This document shows positions 16,533-24,438 of a stretch of 64,000 bases of DNA, in pieces. Positions within the stretch are counted from its first letter, which is position 1; every line of letters begins with the position of its first letter. The position numbers and the translations under genes were made by a program. A model generated the notes under the pieces. The model was not told the origin of the DNA. It worked only from the letters and a program-made list of their open reading frames with translations, and did not search any database. The DNA comes from Paenalcaligenes suwonensis (GTDB taxonomy: Bacteria > Pseudomonadota > Gammaproteobacteria > Burkholderiales > Burkholderiaceae_B), in assembly GCF_011290505.1 (NCBI RefSeq), contig NZ_JAANPV010000001.1, positions 310,001 to 374,000 on the forward strand, written 5' to 3'.

Positions 16533-16994
16533 ATGAAAAGAACGGTAATAACATATGGAACATTCGATTTGTTTCATATTGGGCATCTTAACCTTTTGAA
16601 AAAGTTAAAAGGTTTGGGAGATGAGTTGATTGTTGGAGTATCAACAGATGAATTTAATGAAGAGAAAGGAAAAAGTACAATTATAAAGTTTGAAGATAGA
16701 TTAAGTATCGTCGAGTCAATAAAGTGTGTAGATATAGTTATTCCTGAGAACTCCTGGGATCAAAAAGAAAAAGATATACAGAATTACAATGTTTCAATAT
16801 TTGGTATAGGTGATGATTGGCAGGGGAAATTCGATAATTTAAAAACTTTATGCGAAGTTGTATATATTCCTAGAACGACTGGTATATCAACTACAGCAAT
16901 TAAATCAAAGTTCGGGTTTGTTAATAGAAAGGATTTGGAAGATCTAAAAAAATCCATAGATTTTGTTGGATCAATTTTAGATAAATTAAATTAG
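16533..16994 (+). CDS. tagD: Glycerol-3-phosphate cytidylyltransferase (TagD/TarD-like)
   Basis: This 153-residue enzyme makes CDP-glycerol from CTP and glycerol-3-phosphate. The nucleotidyltransferase signature is complete: TYGTFDLFHIGHLNLLKKL (the HxGH motif) at the N-terminus and the second block PRTTGISTTAIKSK (the RTxGISTT motif). TagD is best known from wall teichoic acid synthesis in Gram-positive bacteria; in a Gram-negative polysaccharide locus it supplies glycerol phosphate for a capsule or O-antigen. The CDP-glycerol transferase that would use it is encoded at 20.2 kb in the same operon. The gene is very AT-rich, starts the island, and is 10 bp before rmlB. Length is slightly above the family norm (about 130) because of a C-terminal helix. 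Confidence 0.92.
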   Translation: MKRTVITYGTFDLFHIGHLNLLKKLKGLGDELIVGVSTDEFNEEKGKSTIIKFEDRLSIVESIKCVDIVIPENSWDQKEKDIQNYNVSIFGIGDDWQGKFDNLKTLCEVVYIPRTTGISTTAIKSKFGFVNRKDLEDLKKSIDFVGSILDKLN

Positions 16995-17004
16995 AAATAA
17001 CGAA

Positions 17005-18033
17005 ATGAAAATAATAGTGACGGGTGGAGCTGGTTTTGTGGGGTCAGCATTGGTACGCTATCTCATTAATGAAACGCACCACCAAGTAGTTGTCATTGAT
17101 AAGCTGACTTATGCATCAAACTTAGAATCACTGAGAGACGTTTCCGATAACGAGCGTTTTAGTTTTATACGTTCTGATATATGTAATAGAAGTGCTATGG
17201 AAGATATTTTCGAAAATTATCAGCCAGATAGGGTTATTCACTTAGCAGCAGAATCGCATGTTGATCGTTCTATATCAGGACCAGAAGATTTTATAAAAAA
17301 TAACATAATTGGTACTTATGTATTATTGGAAGTTTCTAATCTTTTTTGGTCATCATTACCTGAGAACAAAAAAAATAATTTTAAACTATTACATGTTTCA
17401 ACAGATGAAGTATACGGTGATCTGGGTGAAAATAGCCAGAACCTAACATCGGAAAACAGCGCTTATGCACCTAGCTCTCCTTATGCTGCAAGCAAAGCTA
17501 GTTCAGATCATTTAGTGTGGGCTTGGTGGCGAACATATGGTTTACCAGTAGTGATAACTCATTGCTCCAATAATTTTGGACCATATCAGTATCCTGAAAA
17601 GTTAATCCCTCTAGTTATTCTAAATGCCATATCAGGAAAAAATATACCAATCTATGGAAATGGAGAGCAAGTAAGAGATTGGTTACATGTGGATGATCAT
17701 ATTCGGGCAATATATAGTATCTTAGAAAAAGGAAAAATAGGAGATAGTTATAATATTAGCTCAAATAATGAAGTGAAAAATATAGACCTGGTAACCACTA
17801 TTTGTTCAATATTAGACGATATTTTTCCTGAATCAAAAAATAAACCACATAATAATCTTATTGAATTTGTAGAGGATAGATTAGGGCATGACTTTCGTTA
17901 TGCGCTTGATACTAAAAAACTAAATAAAGAAATAGGATGGAAGTCAGAAGTTGGTTTTGAGGATCGGCTGAAAGAAACTGTATTGTGGTATGTTAGAAAT
18001 TTTAAATGGCTGGAAACTATTCAAAAATACTAA
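17005..18033 (+). CDS. rmlB: dTDP-glucose 4,6-dehydratase
   Basis: This 342-residue SDR-family enzyme performs the second step of dTDP-rhamnose synthesis. The NAD-binding motif VTGGAGFVGSALVRYL is at residues 4-19, the catalytic block STDEVYGDL and the YxxxK motif in SPYAASKASSDHLVWAW are intact, and NNFGPYQYPEKLIPL and GNGEQVRDWLHVDDH complete the family pattern. It sits between tagD and rmlD at close spacing. Its first 300 bp look less AT-rich than the remainder, possibly reflecting recombination. The partner genes rmlD (next) and rmlC (13 kb, opposite strand) are in the window; rmlA is not. Confidence 0.94.
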   Translation: MKIIVTGGAGFVGSALVRYLINETHHQVVVIDKLTYASNLESLRDVSDNERFSFIRSDICNRSAMEDIFENYQPDRVIHLAAESHVDRSISGPEDFIKNNIIGTYVLLEVSNLFWSSLPENKKNNFKLLHVSTDEVYGDLGENSQNLTSENSAYAPSSPYAASKASSDHLVWAWWRTYGLPVVITHCSNNFGPYQYPEKLIPLVILNAISGKNIPIYGNGEQVRDWLHVDDHIRAIYSILEKGKIGDSYNISSNNEVKNIDLVTTICSILDDIFPESKNKPHNNLIEFVEDRLGHDFRYALDTKKLNKEIGWKSEVGFEDRLKETVLWYVRNFKWLETIQKY

Positions 18034-18045
18034 AATATAAATAGT

Positions 18046-18948
18046 ATGGATATTAATAAAGTATTAAAGGTTTTTATATGCGGTGGTAGCGGAATGCTAG
18101 GACGGGAATTGTTGCGAAAAAAACCTGAAAATATAGAAATATGGGCACCAAGTTCTGCTGATTTTGATGTGAGCGATGAGAATATGGTTTTAATAAATTT
18201 GGGTGTATATAAACCTGACGTTATTATCAATTCCTCTGCTTATACTGAAGTGGAAAAATCTGAGATTAATAAAAAAAAAGCATATAAAGTAAATAAAGAT
18301 GGGCCTAGAAATCTAGGGAAGTATGCACAAAGACGAGGAATTCCCGTTTTTCATATTTCTACAGATTATGTATTTGATGGGGAAAATCCAAATCCATATT
18401 CAGAGGAAGATAAAACTAATCCAGTAAATGTGTATGGAAAAAGCAAGCTGGAAGGTGAAGAAGATTTGTTGAAAATGTGTTCAAAAAGTTTAATCCTAAG
18501 AACTAGTTGGTTATTTAGTAAGTATGGGGATAACTTTTTGAAGAAAATAATAAGAAAAATTATAGAAGAAGAAGAAATAAAAGTAGTAAATGATCAGTAT
18601 GGAAGCCCTACATCAGCAGAATTTCTGGCTGAAGTAATATGGGAAATCTTTACTATCTATCGTAAAGAAAATAAATTGGAATGGGGGATTTATCATTATA
18701 CAAATTATCCCTACTGCTCATGGTATGAGTTTGCTGTAGAAATAAATAAAGAATTGAACATAAAAAAAGAAATTGAAATAATTCCTATCAGCCAAAATGA
18801 ATACAAAAGTGGAACATTAAGGCCAAAATCTACAAAATTATGTATGGATAAGATTTTTTTGATGTATAAAATAAAACCAAAAGGATGGCTGGATGCATTA
18901 AGAGGAAAAGGAATCCAGGATTGGATTCAAAGAGATAAAGAAATATGA
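18046..18948 (+). CDS. rmlD: dTDP-4-dehydrorhamnose reductase
   Basis: This 300-residue SDR-type reductase performs the last step of dTDP-L-rhamnose synthesis. Visible features are the glycine-rich NAD(P) motif ICGGSGMLGRELL near residue 10, VINSSAYTEVEKSE, the HISTDYVFDG block, and the catalytic YxxxK in NPVNVYGKSKLEGEE; LRTSWLFSKYGDNF and RPKSTKLCMDK also fit. The gene is AT-rich, follows rmlB after 12 bp, and overlaps the flippase gene by 4 bp (ATGA). Together with rmlB and rmlC it would give L-rhamnose for the repeat unit. Confidence 0.9.
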   Translation: MDINKVLKVFICGGSGMLGRELLRKKPENIEIWAPSSADFDVSDENMVLINLGVYKPDVIINSSAYTEVEKSEINKKKAYKVNKDGPRNLGKYAQRRGIPVFHISTDYVFDGENPNPYSEEDKTNPVNVYGKSKLEGEEDLLKMCSKSLILRTSWLFSKYGDNFLKKIIRKIIEEEEIKVVNDQYGSPTSAEFLAEVIWEIFTIYRKENKLEWGIYHYTNYPYCSWYEFAVEINKELNIKKEIEIIPISQNEYKSGTLRPKSTKLCMDKIFLMYKIKPKGWLDALRGKGIQDWIQRDKEI

Positions 18949-20171
18949 AAAATAGAGTATTAAGCAATACTATTTCTCTTGCGACTTTGCAGTTGCTAAA
19001 TTATTTGCCACCATTGATATTACTACCATATTTAACACGTATATTAGAAATTAATGAGTTTTCAGCAGTAATGACAGCGATGGCTATGGTGGTTACATCT
19101 AATATCATTACAGATTATGGATTTTCGCTTGCTGCTACATACAGGATATCAAAAAATAGAAATAATATCAGGTATATCAATGGATTAATAGCAGTAATAT
19201 TTACATCAAAAATTTTCCTATGTTTAATAGTAATTTCTATTCTATTTATAGTATCTATTCTGCCGAGTTATTATGATTATAAATATATATTTTGGTCAGG
19301 AATATTGGCCATAATTTTTCAATCATATCAACCCATATGGTTATATCAAGGGTTAGAAAAATTAAAATTTTATTCCTTATATATGGGAGCATCAAAGGTA
19401 TTGCATTTGTTTTTGGCATATCTCTTGGTTAAGAAGGATGATGATGGCTACCTAGTTTTGCTGAGCTGGTCAGTTTCTAATGGAATAGGCCTATTTATAG
19501 CATTGTTTGTAATGAAAAAACTGGGCTTCAAAGTTGGATTTTCTAGTATAGGTAGCGCGTGGAAAGAACTTAAAAAAACATCAGCATTTTTCTGGTCGAG
19601 AATAGCATCTGTTTTGTATACGTCCTCTAGTTCAATTATTGTAGGTGCTTTTTCTTTACAACAAGCTGGATTATATGCAGTAGCAGAGCAGGGATACAAA
19701 GCAGGACAAGCAGTAACCTCATCTGTATCACAATCCATATTCCCATATATGGTTAAAGAAAAAAAATGGGATGTTTTCTTTAAGTACGTAGTTTTTTTCT
19801 CTTTATTATTATTATTAGGTATAGGTTTATTTTGGTTTGTAGGAGAAAATTTAATTATCATTATTTTTGGGATTGAATATAAAGAATCATTTTCAATCCT
19901 TAATATTATGGTATTAACCTTAGTTGCAAACTATTGTTCTGTTATGTTTGGCTATACTGCTTTAGGGTCTATAGGAAAAATAAAATGGGCCAATTATTCA
20001 GTTTTTTCTGGCGGAATATTATTCATAGCATTAGTGGTAATAATGTTTTTATCTGATAATATTACGGGAATAAGTATGGCTATTTCTGTATTTATAACAG
20101 AGATATTTGTATTTGTTTTTAGATTGTTTATTTTTTTAAAATTTTATAAAAATGAAAAAAAGAGAATATAA
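18945..20171 (+). CDS. wzx: Oligosaccharide flippase, Wzx type
   Basis: This 408-residue membrane protein has about 12 hydrophobic segments and belongs to the polysaccharide transporter (MOP/Wzx) family that flips undecaprenyl-linked repeat units to the periplasmic face. The N-terminal LLNYLPPLILLPYLTRILEI is characteristic. A conserved middle region (SSSIIVGAFSLQQAGLYAVAEQ) and the C-terminal helices follow. It overlaps rmlD by 4 bp at its start and the glycerophosphotransferase gene by 20 bp at its end, so all are in one operon. Family is clear; the sugar specificity is not readable. Confidence 0.88.
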   Translation: MKNRVLSNTISLATLQLLNYLPPLILLPYLTRILEINEFSAVMTAMAMVVTSNIITDYGFSLAATYRISKNRNNIRYINGLIAVIFTSKIFLCLIVISILFIVSILPSYYDYKYIFWSGILAIIFQSYQPIWLYQGLEKLKFYSLYMGASKVLHLFLAYLLVKKDDDGYLVLLSWSVSNGIGLFIALFVMKKLGFKVGFSSIGSAWKELKKTSAFFWSRIASVLYTSSSSIIVGAFSLQQAGLYAVAEQGYKAGQAVTSSVSQSIFPYMVKEKKWDVFFKYVVFFSLLLLLGIGLFWFVGENLIIIIFGIEYKESFSILNIMVLTLVANYCSVMFGYTALGSIGKIKWANYSVFSGGILFIALVVIMFLSDNITGISMAISVFITEIFVFVFRLFIFLKFYKNEKKRI

Positions 20172-21213
20172 ATCTTATTATGAAAGAAATACCTTAAAAA
20201 AATTTTTTTATATTATATTTTCACCTATTGCTTATATTTTAGCCTTGATCCCAAAGAGAAAAGATTTGGTCTTGTATGGGTCAATGAATGGTTACTCTAT
20301 AGTAGATAATGCAAAATATGAATATCTAAGTAGCAATGATAAGGAAAAGTACTTTATAACTTTTAATCCTGATGTTGTAAATTCTTATCAAAAAACAAAA
20401 TTTAATGTTGTTTATGGGTGGTCTTTAAAAGGAATTTTCTTACAGATTAGAGCAGAAAAAATATATTTCACACATGGGTTATTTGATTTTTTCTCAATTT
20501 TAGTGATGGGGGCTGAAAAACATAACCTTTGGCATGGCGTTCCGTTGAAAGATATTGGCCCTGTTACAGATTGGTCTTCTGATAACAAGTTTATGCTTAA
20601 AATAAAAATCTTGTTCTACAGGATTTTTGCTCCAGCCTACTACATGACGTGTGATTATGTTTACTGTCCTTTTCCTAGTTTGAAAAAAAACTATAGTAAT
20701 TATTTTTGTGTTTCAAGACCAAAGATAATAATAAGAGAACAGCCTAGAAATTCTTATTTCAACGATGTAGTAATCCAGAAAAAAAGAAAAATACTTTTCG
20801 CTCCAACTCATAGAAGTTTGCAGTTCAAGAATTTTGATTTTGATTTGTATTTTAAAAAAATAAATCTAGTGAAAATTTCAAATTATTTAAAATCAATAAA
20901 TTATGATTTAGTGGTTAGGCCTCATCCTATTGATAAAGAGCTCTTTGTTTCTTTCTGTGATGTAAATAATATAGAAATTGATACTAGCTTAGATTTATAC
21001 GAGAGTTTGAGCTCTTACGAATTTGTTGTAACTGATTATTCTAGTATTTTTTTGGATTGTATGGAAAGGCAGTTATCTTGCTTTTTGGTTGCCCCTGATT
21101 ATAGAGAGTATAAAGACAGAGTTGGTATCAGTAATATTTTAGATTCATATTACTCAAATGATAATTTTTATAAAGATTTAGATTTTATAAAATCAAAATT
21201 AGTAGGGCCATAG
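20152..21213 (+). CDS. CDP-glycerol glycerophosphotransferase (TagB/TagF-like)
   Basis: This 353-residue enzyme transfers glycerol phosphate from CDP-glycerol to a lipid-linked acceptor at the cytoplasmic membrane face. Family motifs are visible in order: NLWHGVPLKDIG, FAPTHR, LVVRPHP and VTDYSSIFLDCM. A short hydrophobic stretch near residues 18-34 may anchor it to the membrane. With tagD in the same operon it completes the CDP-glycerol pathway, predicting glycerol phosphate in the polymer, either as a side substituent or in the backbone. It overlaps wzx by 20 bp and is followed after 3 bp by the polymerase gene. Whether it adds one unit (TagB-like) or many (TagF-like) cannot be told; its short length favours single addition. 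Confidence 0.87.
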   Translation: MKKREYKSYYERNTLKKFFYIIFSPIAYILALIPKRKDLVLYGSMNGYSIVDNAKYEYLSSNDKEKYFITFNPDVVNSYQKTKFNVVYGWSLKGIFLQIRAEKIYFTHGLFDFFSILVMGAEKHNLWHGVPLKDIGPVTDWSSDNKFMLKIKILFYRIFAPAYYMTCDYVYCPFPSLKKNYSNYFCVSRPKIIIREQPRNSYFNDVVIQKKRKILFAPTHRSLQFKNFDFDLYFKKINLVKISNYLKSINYDLVVRPHPIDKELFVSFCDVNNIEIDTSLDLYESLSSYEFVVTDYSSIFLDCMERQLSCFLVAPDYREYKDRVGISNILDSYYSNDNFYKDLDFIKSKLVGP

Positions 21214-21216
21214 GAA

Positions 21217-22497
21217 ATGCGATCTACAGATGCAAGACTAGCAGTGTTTTTTTTACTGCCTATTATTTTTGGGTTTTTTCAGAATTTCTTTTTTCTGCTG
21301 ATTAATTTCTATTTTGACCCAAGTAAGTATTTTTTAGTTTTAAAAGATTTTTATATTATCTTGGTTTGTTTGTTGGGTTCTTTTTATTGCTACTTTTTAA
21401 GAAGAGAGGGTCTTGGTCGGTATTCTATCCTTCTTTTGATTTTTATATTAATTCTTTCTTACTATCTTTTTGTTTCTATTTTTCTTGGGGTATACATTGA
21501 GTCATTTAGACAAATTTTGATTTTACCGTTAGCATTGATATATGGAGAAATTTTTTCGTCATCTTCAAGAAGTGATGGTTTGGTTAAAAAAATAGAAAAT
21601 ATTCTAGTTCCTGTGTTGATTTTTTTGATTATTAGCGGTTATGTAGAGTTATTTTTCTTGCATGATGCTACTGAATCCTTTTGGTCCATGATGAATTTTA
21701 AAGACCTGCTTAGTGTAAAAGGTATGGATAAGTGGGCTTATGGAGTAGGTGGGGTTTTAGGGAATTTTTATAGCTATGACTTGATCTCTTTTTTTGATAG
21801 ATCAGTAAGAAGAATGGTTTCTCTTTTTATTATTGAACCAACTATCTTTGGTCATATTGCTTCATTCTTAATGGTCTATGCATTTGTTAGTAAAAGATTT
21901 TTATTATTTATTTTGTCATCCCTGGCGGTTTTGCTGACCATAAGTAAAGGCGGAGTTTTAGTATTTTTTCTTTCGGTTATAATCTATAATTTTAAAAATA
22001 ATAATTTAACTAAATTAAGAAAAATAATTATTAATACATTTACGATAGCTATTTTTTCTGCCTTGGTGTTTTCTTTGTTGTATCTTGCTTTTTCTGGGAA
22101 AATAAATTCCGTTTATGTCAGGATTGAATCTTATATAAATATTTTTTTATCGTTGATTGAATATCCATTTGGGCAAGGGATTGGATCTTCGGGAAACTAT
22201 GGGAATTTATATGGGACTAATAAATTTAACATTTCTGAAAGCTACTTTGGTGCAATGGTAGGTCAGATTGGGATTTTTGCAATTTTTCTCTATGTTTCAT
22301 TTTTCTATTATTTTATTAAAACAAAAATTAGAAACTTAAATGGATTCTTGATTTCTGTATACTTGGTTTCTTTTTCCACTTTGGTTGTGTCTTTCTTTAC
22401 GGAATCGTCATTAACTTATTCAGGAACATTTTTTCTCTATGCTTTGCTGCCGTTTATTAATAAGAAAAATAGAGAGAGTATCTATATAAATGACTAA
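21217..22497 (+). CDS. wzy: O-antigen/capsule polymerase, Wzy-like
   Basis: This 426-residue protein is almost wholly hydrophobic, with 10-12 predicted membrane segments and one larger periplasmic loop in the second half (about residues 290-345, with YPFGQGIGSSGNYGNLYG). That architecture, together with its place between a flippase and glycosyltransferases, identifies it as the Wzy-type polymerase that joins repeat units in the periplasm. These proteins have little sequence conservation, so the call rests on topology and context. The ribosome site is ATAGGAA. Its 3' end overlaps the next gene by 8 bp. Base composition is extremely AT-rich. Confidence 0.78.
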   Translation: MRSTDARLAVFFLLPIIFGFFQNFFFLLINFYFDPSKYFLVLKDFYIILVCLLGSFYCYFLRREGLGRYSILLLIFILILSYYLFVSIFLGVYIESFRQILILPLALIYGEIFSSSSRSDGLVKKIENILVPVLIFLIISGYVELFFLHDATESFWSMMNFKDLLSVKGMDKWAYGVGGVLGNFYSYDLISFFDRSVRRMVSLFIIEPTIFGHIASFLMVYAFVSKRFLLFILSSLAVLLTISKGGVLVFFLSVIIYNFKNNNLTKLRKIIINTFTIAIFSALVFSLLYLAFSGKINSVYVRIESYINIFLSLIEYPFGQGIGSSGNYGNLYGTNKFNISESYFGAMVGQIGIFAIFLYVSFFYYFIKTKIRNLNGFLISVYLVSFSTLVVSFFTESSLTYSGTFFLYALLPFINKKNRESIYIND

Positions 22498-23635
22498 AAA
22501 TATTTTGTTTATTACAACTGTTTTATTTGATAAACCCTCTACTGGCGGAGAAGTTGCAACTAATTTCTTTACTGAATGGTTAAGCAATAATTTTAAAATT
22601 GATGTTTTAGGATATAGTAGAGATTCTGATGGTGGAGCTGTTAAAGGTTCTGTTGTTGATTCTATATCTATAGAAACTAATTTCAGAAATTTTTTCTTTA
22701 TTAAAAAATTTCTGATGGCTATTTTTTGTAATATGCCATACTCGTCATACAAGTTTTTTTCAAAAAAATATTTGGAATTGATTAAAGAAAAAATAGAAAA
22801 AAATAGTTATGATTATATTGTAGTTGAGCATGCACAGATGGCATGGGTGCTAAAGTATCTGGATCTGGGGAATTGTGTATTTATATCTCATAATGATGAG
22901 TCAAAGTTATATGAAGAGATAGCTGAAAACTCTGGATCTTTTTTTAAAAAGTTAATCTATAAAAGAGAAAGTAGGCTAATAAAGAAGATTGAGAGATTAG
23001 CAATTAACAGATCTTTATGCACAGTGGTTTTAACGGAAAGTGATAGAGATAGTTATGCTATTAATTATGGGAATGAAGGTAAGATAAAACAAGTCAACTT
23101 ACCTATACCTGAATTAGATAGAGATAAGTACAGAGAATGTAATATATTATATGATGTTGTTATGCTGGGGAGTTGGTCTTGGGATGCAAATAGAAGCGGG
23201 TTGCTTTGGTTCTTAGATAAGGTCTATCCTAGATTAGATAAAAATGTAAAGATAGGAATTGCAGGAAGAGGTTTTGAAAAAGACTTTTTTAATCAATATG
23301 AGAATATTGAATATGTAGGGTTTGTTGAATCATCTACTGAGTTTTTGCTATCGGGTAAGTGTATAGCAATTCCTTCTATTGAAGGTAGTGGGATACAAAT
23401 AAAAACCTTAGAGGCTATATCATTAGGTAAACCTGTGGTTTTAACAAATAAGGCAGTCAGAGGAATTGATGAGCTACCATCTAACCTTTTTGTAACTGAT
23501 GATCCTATTGATTTTTCTAATTCTATTAATGAAAATCATCATAAATCATTGACCATTAAGGATTTGAAATGGATTAATGATAGAAATATAAAATTTGATA
23601 AACAAATGGGTGATATTTTTATTTTTGGTGAATAG
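22490..23635 (+). CDS. Glycosyltransferase, GT4-like (group 1)
   Basis: This 381-residue cytoplasmic enzyme has the two-domain GT-B form. The N-terminal half opens with FITTVLFDKPSTGGEVATNF and holds VVEHAQMAWVL and ISHNDESKLYEEIAE. The C-terminal half carries VMLGSWSWDANRSGLLWF and the donor-binding block IEGSGIQIKTLEAISLGKPV with its conserved glutamate (E-x7-E-like). It adds one sugar of the repeat unit onto undecaprenyl-diphosphate-sugar; donor and acceptor are unknown, though dTDP-rhamnose or GDP-mannose are made by neighbouring genes. It overlaps the polymerase gene and lies 6 bp before a WecG-like gene. Confidence 0.83.
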   Translation: MTKNILFITTVLFDKPSTGGEVATNFFTEWLSNNFKIDVLGYSRDSDGGAVKGSVVDSISIETNFRNFFFIKKFLMAIFCNMPYSSYKFFSKKYLELIKEKIEKNSYDYIVVEHAQMAWVLKYLDLGNCVFISHNDESKLYEEIAENSGSFFKKLIYKRESRLIKKIERLAINRSLCTVVLTESDRDSYAINYGNEGKIKQVNLPIPELDRDKYRECNILYDVVMLGSWSWDANRSGLLWFLDKVYPRLDKNVKIGIAGRGFEKDFFNQYENIEYVGFVESSTEFLLSGKCIAIPSIEGSGIQIKTLEAISLGKPVVLTNKAVRGIDELPSNLFVTDDPIDFSNSINENHHKSLTIKDLKWINDRNIKFDKQMGDIFIFGE

Positions 23636-23641
23636 ATATTT

Positions 23642-24418
23642 ATGATCAGTTTTGATAGAATTAGTGTTTTAAATACTTACTTTGATCTACTTTCTGAAGA
23701 TGAGGTTTTGTCGATAATTTCTGGTTTAAATGATTTAAATGAAATGGGTTTTAGGTATATTGTTACTCCTAATGTAGATCATGTAGTGAGAAATTGTAGA
23801 TCTAGTGAGTATCAGAATCTTTATAAGGATTCGTGGCTAAGCCTGTGTGATAGTAGAGTGTTATATAGGTTGTTAACTAAAAAATCATACCCTATTAGAA
23901 GTGTAGTTACAGGTAGTGATTTGACTTTAAAGATTTTTGAAGAAATTATTGATGGTAGTGTAAATACAATATCTATTATAGGAGTAAGCGAAGAGACAGT
24001 AGATAAAGTAAAAGAAAAATTCAAACTACAGTTTGTAAATCACTATAATCCTAAAATGGGATTTATTAATGATGACATTGAGGTTAAGAAATGTTTGGAT
24101 TTTCTGTTAAATAATCCTTCTGATTTTGTTTTTTTTGCAGTTGGTTCCCCTCAGCAAGAAATCTTGGCGAACAAATTTTCAAAGCTGGAAGGATCTAAAG
24201 GGCTAGGGTTTTGCATAGGGGCTTCTCTTCTTTTCTTGTCTGGTGAAGAGAAAAGGGCACCTAAGATAGTTTCTACTATTGGTTTTGAGTGGTTGTTTAG
24301 ATTGTTTCAAAATCCTCGTAGGCTTTGGAAAAGATATTATGATAATCTTAAGATATTTTCTCTGGTTAGAGGTATTGAGTCTTTCTCTGGGGAGAGAGAT
24401 AAAAGATCGATAGATTAA
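23642..24418 (+). CDS. WecG/TagA/CpsF-family glycosyltransferase
   Basis: This 258-residue enzyme belongs to the GT26 family (WecG, TagA, CpsF). The N-terminal block VTPNVDHVVRNCRSSEY, the segment LSLCDSRVLYRLL, VTGSDLTLKIFEEI, VFFAVGSPQQEILANKF, IGASLLFLSGEEKRAP and the C-terminal GFEWLFRLFQNPRRLWKRYY are all characteristic. Known members transfer ManNAc or ManNAc uronate (TagA starts the teichoic acid linkage unit), so its presence beside TagD- and TagB-like proteins strengthens the teichoic-acid-like reading of this locus. It follows the GT4 gene by 6 bp and precedes manC by 20 bp. Confidence 0.88.
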   Translation: MISFDRISVLNTYFDLLSEDEVLSIISGLNDLNEMGFRYIVTPNVDHVVRNCRSSEYQNLYKDSWLSLCDSRVLYRLLTKKSYPIRSVVTGSDLTLKIFEEIIDGSVNTISIIGVSEETVDKVKEKFKLQFVNHYNPKMGFINDDIEVKKCLDFLLNNPSDFVFFAVGSPQQEILANKFSKLEGSKGLGFCIGASLLFLSGEEKRAPKIVSTIGFEWLFRLFQNPRRLWKRYYDNLKIFSLVRGIESFSGERDKRSID

Positions 24419-24438
24419 TGTTTATGTAGGTTCGGACA

